DNA from: Vibrio hepatarius
GTDB lineage: Bacteria > Pseudomonadota > Gammaproteobacteria > Enterobacterales > Vibrionaceae
DNA: 64,000 nucleotides
Direction: 5' to 3'
Assembly (NCBI RefSeq): GCF_001274785.1
Contig: NZ_LHPI01000020.1
Location: 62,001 to 126,000, forward strand
Shown here: positions 60,808 to 64,000 of the stretch, one piece after another
Position numbering within the stretch: position 1 is the first letter of the stretch
How the letters are laid out: each line of letters begins with the position of its first letter
Notes under the pieces: model-generated
Told to the model about the DNA's origin: nothing
What the model saw: the letters and a program-made list of their open reading frames with translations, nothing else
Database searches by the model: none
Position numbers and translations under genes: made by a program

Positions 60808-62814
60808 TTAGTTCTTTCGCCAACGTTTTCTACGGCCAATCTGTACTTTCATCGGGCCAAATGAACCCGGTGTTTTAGATGGCTGAGGCAATATTTGCTG
60901 CTCTGGGCTTAAAAAGCGCCCTTGAAGCCCTTGAACACCGAGTTGTAGAACGGTTTCGTTCTCTTGTTTGTTATCGACACCAACCGCAATAACTTGCGTT
61001 GCAAGCCCGTCGCAAGCCCCCAAAAGACTGCGAACAAATAATTGGTTTTCGTGTCGTTGGTCGATTTGTTTAATCAAACTACGGTGAAGCTTGAGATAGC
61101 TAATCGGCAGTTCTTTTAAATAATGAGTGCTGACGATGGAACGTCCGGCTTGACCGACAGCAACTTTACATCCTAAGCCAGCAATCATTTTAGCAACTGG
61201 GCGCATATAGTCTAAGTGTTTTACTAGTCTTGCTTCCGCAAACTCGAAAATCAGTCTGCGTTTCTGCTCAGTTGATAATTGCAATAGCTCATCTCGGAAC
61301 CACTTAAAATACTTCCTGTCGGCAAATGGAACCACGTGAAGATTGATAGAATAACATGATGAGTCTTCAGATTCTGTCAGATATCTTCGAATGATCGTAA
61401 ATACTGCCTTATCCAAGACCATTTCGTAACCCACTGATTCAATGGCTGAATTAAACCTGGAAGCTTTTATCACGCCCTTTTCTGGATCGTTAATACGAGC
61501 AAATAACTCATAGTGATCAAGTTGAGTATCTTGGTCATCATCTAAGCGGTAACAAGGCTGCGAAAAAATGTGCAGTTTTTCCGGCTTGAGCACTTGGTCA
61601 AATAGGGTGCGCCAACGTACGCTACCGCGCTCCTCTTCAGTCGCAATATGTTTTTTAAAGCGGCTCCAAGTGTTGTTGCCTTGTAGTTGTGCGCTTTTGA
61701 GTGCGGTTTCCGCTTCATCGATGATACGACCTTGCCGCTCACCTTCTCGATACATACTGACGCCAATATGTATCCAGTTTTCCTTATCCAACACCAAAGG
61801 CGGCGTAATTCGAGTTAACTGCTTAAGGCACTGAGCAGCAATATGCGAAACTTCTTTGCTCGACAAATTCGGCGCGAAGATCGCGAAATCCGATTCGTAG
61901 TAACGAGAGAGAATCACATCGGGAAAGCGCTGAATGACGTTACTTAAACCTTCACCGACTTCAACGATAAAGTCATTGGACTCACTTTTTCCGCATTCCT
62001 CTTTGAGCAACGTCCAATCGTCGATACGGATCAGCAACACGCCGCCATGCGAGCCGCTTTCTGAAAGCGCCGATTCCAGTTTGCTATCAAACAACACCCG
62101 ATTGGCAGTACCGGTTAGTTGGTCGAGGAAGGTTTGCGTTCGGATAAAGGTGTCAAAGCGACTGCGCTCTTGTCGCGCATCCTGTAGCTCTTCGATGAGT
62201 CTGTCTAGCGCTTCGCTGGCGGTGTAAGGCCACTCTTGTTCGCTACCTTTAGCGTATTCTTCTACTCGTCCAGCGAGGATCATACGCCCACGTTCTTCGA
62301 GCAACTCAGAACCGAGTAACTGCTGTTTGAGCCACTTCAACCCTTGCATCAAACAGAAAATGATCAGCATGATCGCTAAGGTAATCGACCACAGAGCCTG
62401 CATTGAGTAGCCATAGCCAATATAAGGTGGAACGGCTTTAAAACGAATCAGGTAACCGTCGTTACGTTCTAGTGTGTACTCGGTTTGGTACAGTAATGCA
62501 GGGTCAACTTTCGATGAGGTATCTTTGAAGCGATAGATGGTGCCGTAACTCGAGGCGAGTTCCATTTCGACAATATTGGACGCTTGCAGCATCTTGGGCA
62601 TCCAGTACTGCAACGAATACGCGGCGTCAGGGTCTTCCATTTCTTTATCCACCACAGTAACAATGCCTTGTAGTGAATGGTCAAGGTACTCTTGCCCCAA
62701 ACGCTTAAACGAGAGCGTGCCACCTAAAAACAGGATAAACATCGCGCTGATGACGATCACCGTAACAAAAGCGACCAGTCTGGTACTAAGTTTTAAGGTA
62801 GGGGTGTACCTCAT
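60808..62814 (-). CDS. csrD: CsrD/MshH, degenerate GGDEF-EAL RNase E-targeting regulator
   Basis: CsrD (MshH) promotes RNase E decay of the CsrB-type small RNAs. The 668-aa protein has two membrane helices (about 13-33 and 150-170), a HAMP-like linker, a GGDEF-like domain whose signature is degenerate (RYYESDFAIFAP), and an EAL-like domain in which EAL is replaced by ELF (YELFARINDPEKG). It should therefore not make or degrade c-di-GMP. The start at 62814 was chosen over one nine codons upstream, from the AAGGAAC site and alignment. It heads the msh operon, 7 nt before mshI. Confidence 0.92.
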   Translation of the reverse strand: MRYTPTLKLSTRLVAFVTVIVISAMFILFLGGTLSFKRLGQEYLDHSLQGIVTVVDKEMEDPDAAYSLQYWMPKMLQASNIVEMELASSYGTIYRFKDTSSKVDPALLYQTEYTLERNDGYLIRFKAVPPYIGYGYSMQALWSITLAIMLIIFCLMQGLKWLKQQLLGSELLEERGRMILAGRVEEYAKGSEQEWPYTASEALDRLIEELQDARQERSRFDTFIRTQTFLDQLTGTANRVLFDSKLESALSESGSHGGVLLIRIDDWTLLKEECGKSESNDFIVEVGEGLSNVIQRFPDVILSRYYESDFAIFAPNLSSKEVSHIAAQCLKQLTRITPPLVLDKENWIHIGVSMYREGERQGRIIDEAETALKSAQLQGNNTWSRFKKHIATEEERGSVRWRTLFDQVLKPEKLHIFSQPCYRLDDDQDTQLDHYELFARINDPEKGVIKASRFNSAIESVGYEMVLDKAVFTIIRRYLTESEDSSCYSINLHVVPFADRKYFKWFRDELLQLSTEQKRRLIFEFAEARLVKHLDYMRPVAKMIAGLGCKVAVGQAGRSIVSTHYLKELPISYLKLHRSLIKQIDQRHENQLFVRSLLGACDGLATQVIAVGVDNKQENETVLQLGVQGLQGRFLSPEQQILPQPSKTPGSFGPMKVQIGRRKRWRKN

Positions 62815-62944
62815 ATATGTCGAGTTCCTTTTCGTACACAAAGACGTCTATTCGGATTCCAGTCCATAGATAAAGAATGCACTACAACATCACTCAGCAA
62901 ATTAATCGGTGCAATGGTGGAATAGTTTGTTGACGTAACTATAT

Positions 62945-62974
62945 AAAAAAGCCGCGAAAATCGCGGCTTTTTTT
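62945..62974. terminator. terminator after ssb
   Basis: AAAAAAGCCGCGA pairs with TCGCGGCTTTTTT across AAA, with A/T tracts on both strands. On the minus strand it follows the ssb stop at 62988. Confidence 0.93.
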
Positions 62975-62987
62975 CAGTAATGGAAGC

Positions 62988-63536
62988 TTAGAATGGGATA
63001 TCGTCATCAAAATCCATTGGTGGCTCATTGTACTGAGGCTGCGATTGCTGCGGTTGCGACTGCTGCTGTGGCTGAGAGTAAGACTGCTGAGCCGGTTGGC
63101 TTTGCTGCATCGCAGGCTGCTGAGGCTGACCCCAACCTTGTTGCTGCTGACCACCCATACCTTGACCAGGAGCACCGCCTTGAGCGCGGCCACCAAGCAT
63201 TTGCATCACACCGTTGAAGCCCTGAACAACCACTTCTGTCGTGAAACGGTCTTGACCACTTTGGTCTTGCCACTTACGAGTCTGTAGCTGACCTTCGATG
63301 TAAACTTGTGAACCTTTACGTAGGTATTCACCAGCGACCTCTGCTAACTTGCCAAACAAAGCGACACGGTGCCACTCTGTTTTCTCGCGTTGTTCGCCCG
63401 TCGCTTTATCACGCCACGTTTCAGACGTCGCGACTGTAATATTTGCTACAGCGCCACCACTCGGCATGTAACGTACTTCCGGATCTGAACCCAGATTACC
63501 GACCAAAATAACTTTGTTTACTCCACGGCTAGCCAT
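62988..63536 (-). CDS. ssb: single-stranded DNA-binding protein
   Basis: SSB coats single-stranded DNA in replication, recombination and repair. The 182-aa protein has the OB fold (1-110: MASRGVNKVILVGNLGSDPE and TEWHRVALFGKLAE), a Gly/Gln/Pro-rich linker (115-170), and the acidic tip DFDDDIPF that recruits partner proteins. The Gln-rich linker contains repeated QPQQ/QPQ units. It is divergent from the qstR-like gene. Confidence 0.97.
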   Translation of the reverse strand: MASRGVNKVILVGNLGSDPEVRYMPSGGAVANITVATSETWRDKATGEQREKTEWHRVALFGKLAEVAGEYLRKGSQVYIEGQLQTRKWQDQSGQDRFTTEVVVQGFNGVMQMLGGRAQGGAPGQGMGGQQQQGWGQPQQPAMQQSQPAQQSYSQPQQQSQPQQSQPQYNEPPMDFDDDIPF

Positions 63537-63814
63537 GTTTCGCTCCGTCTAAAAGTTGTGTGTTTAATAAATAGCGCAATAGCATAACATGGTTTGCGCG
63601 TGGGACAAATCTTCTAACGACAATGTCCAACCTTCAATTTGATTAGCCGATAATGCCACCAATTTTACGAGAAAAATCAAACATCATATCGTATGAGTAA
63701 TAACTCAATTACCACCGGATATGAATCTCAACGCAAGGCGTCAACTCCAACTCGCACTCACAGGTCGATTACGACAATCTAAACTGAGCGATGATTGAAA
63801 CAGGGACGTCAAAC
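63537..63814. other. ssb-qstR divergent intergenic region
   Basis: 278 bases without a gene, holding the promoters of ssb (leftward) and the qstR-like gene (rightward). An inspection for a LexA-type CTGT-N8-ACAG site or a CRP-S-type site gave nothing convincing. Confidence 0.5.
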
Positions 63815-64000
63815 ATGAAGAGTAACTACACGAGAACCATCCATTTCTTATGCGAAGATAAATCTCTGCGTCACCCTTTAGTCGAACAGATCGAGCGACA
63901 AATGGGGATTGAGATTCCTTATTTGGAACCCGCCGAACTCATGCTGGCGCTCCAACGCAACAAACATCGTATTTTAATGATAGACCACCACAGCTACTCA
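63815..64000 (+). CDS. qstR: LuxR-type regulator similar to QstR, 5' end only
   Basis: The first 62 codons of a gene that runs past the window edge, starting MKSNYTRTIHFLCEDKSLRH and containing EIPYLEPAELMLALQ and RILMIDHHSYS, a receiver-like N-terminal domain as in the CsgD/VpsT/QstR group. In V. cholerae the gene next to ssb on this side is qstR, the TfoX- and quorum-sensing-dependent regulator of competence and type VI secretion. The call rests on that synteny, since the HTH part is not in view. GGGA precedes the ATG. Confidence 0.72.
   Translation, partial: MKSNYTRTIHFLCEDKSLRHPLVEQIERQMGIEIPYLEPAELMLALQRNKHRILMIDHHSYS

Noticed and set aside
60808..62814. Active diguanylate cyclase or phosphodiesterase
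   Set aside because: Both the GGDEF and EAL signatures are degenerate, and gene context fits CsrD/MshH.

Overview
The window reads as a piece of the large chromosome of a Vibrio (Gammaproteobacteria). The clearest signs are the complete MSHA type IV pilus locus followed by csrD/mshH, ssb and the start of a qstR-like gene, together with the argF-pyrBI-ridA-mdh-argR and mreBCD-maf-rng-yhdP-nit-tldD blocks. I identified proteins from their sequences; no database search was run.

Layout. 1-312: end of a PhoH-family ATPase. 432-5790: arginine and pyrimidine genes (argF, the pyrL leader and attenuator, pyrB, pyrI), ridA, a 63-aa protein, mdh and argR. 6124-10427: a TAXI-type TRAP transporter (binding protein and fused permease) with a universal stress protein. 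10573-11765: a tandem DUF2061 membrane protein and a stand-alone GH2-like sugar-binding domain protein.

11940-31499: a mobile island of about 19.56 kb inserted in the 3' end of rraB. The severed native rraB tail and its terminator lie at 11835-11933. The rest of rraB (31446-31868) has been given a new acidic C-terminus and a new terminator by the island. The island is bounded by a short inverted repeat, CACC(T/C)CTAC, and next to it lie three overlapping tyrosine-recombinase genes and a small coiled-coil protein gene. This layout recalls Tn554-type or 'recombinases in trio' elements. Its cargo is defence-like: a HipA kinase module, a full type I restriction-modification system (hsdM, hsdS, hsdR), and a two-gene operon of a YejK/NdpA-family nucleoid-associated protein and a protein with two C-terminal membrane segments. 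I know of no named system with the last composition, and it is the best candidate here for something undescribed.

32436-44416: arcA (arginine deiminase) facing a long minus-strand series: tldD, nit, yhdP, rng, maf, mreD, mreC, mreB. 44569-62814: the MSHA cluster on the minus strand, transcribed csrD-mshI-J-K-L-M-N-E-G-F-B-A-C-D-O-P-Q. 62988-64000: ssb and, divergently, the first 62 codons of a qstR-like regulator.

Themes. Arginine metabolism is present twice in the core (argF with an ARG-box-like site, and arcA), with argR between them. A 13-bp palindromic word, ATGCATAGCTATG, occurs upstream of both argR and arcA. Surface attachment (MSHA, with a c-di-GMP-type MshE and the degenerate GGDEF/EAL protein CsrD) and cell shape (MreBCD) fill the right half. 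No rRNA, tRNA, CRISPR array or IS element was recognised.
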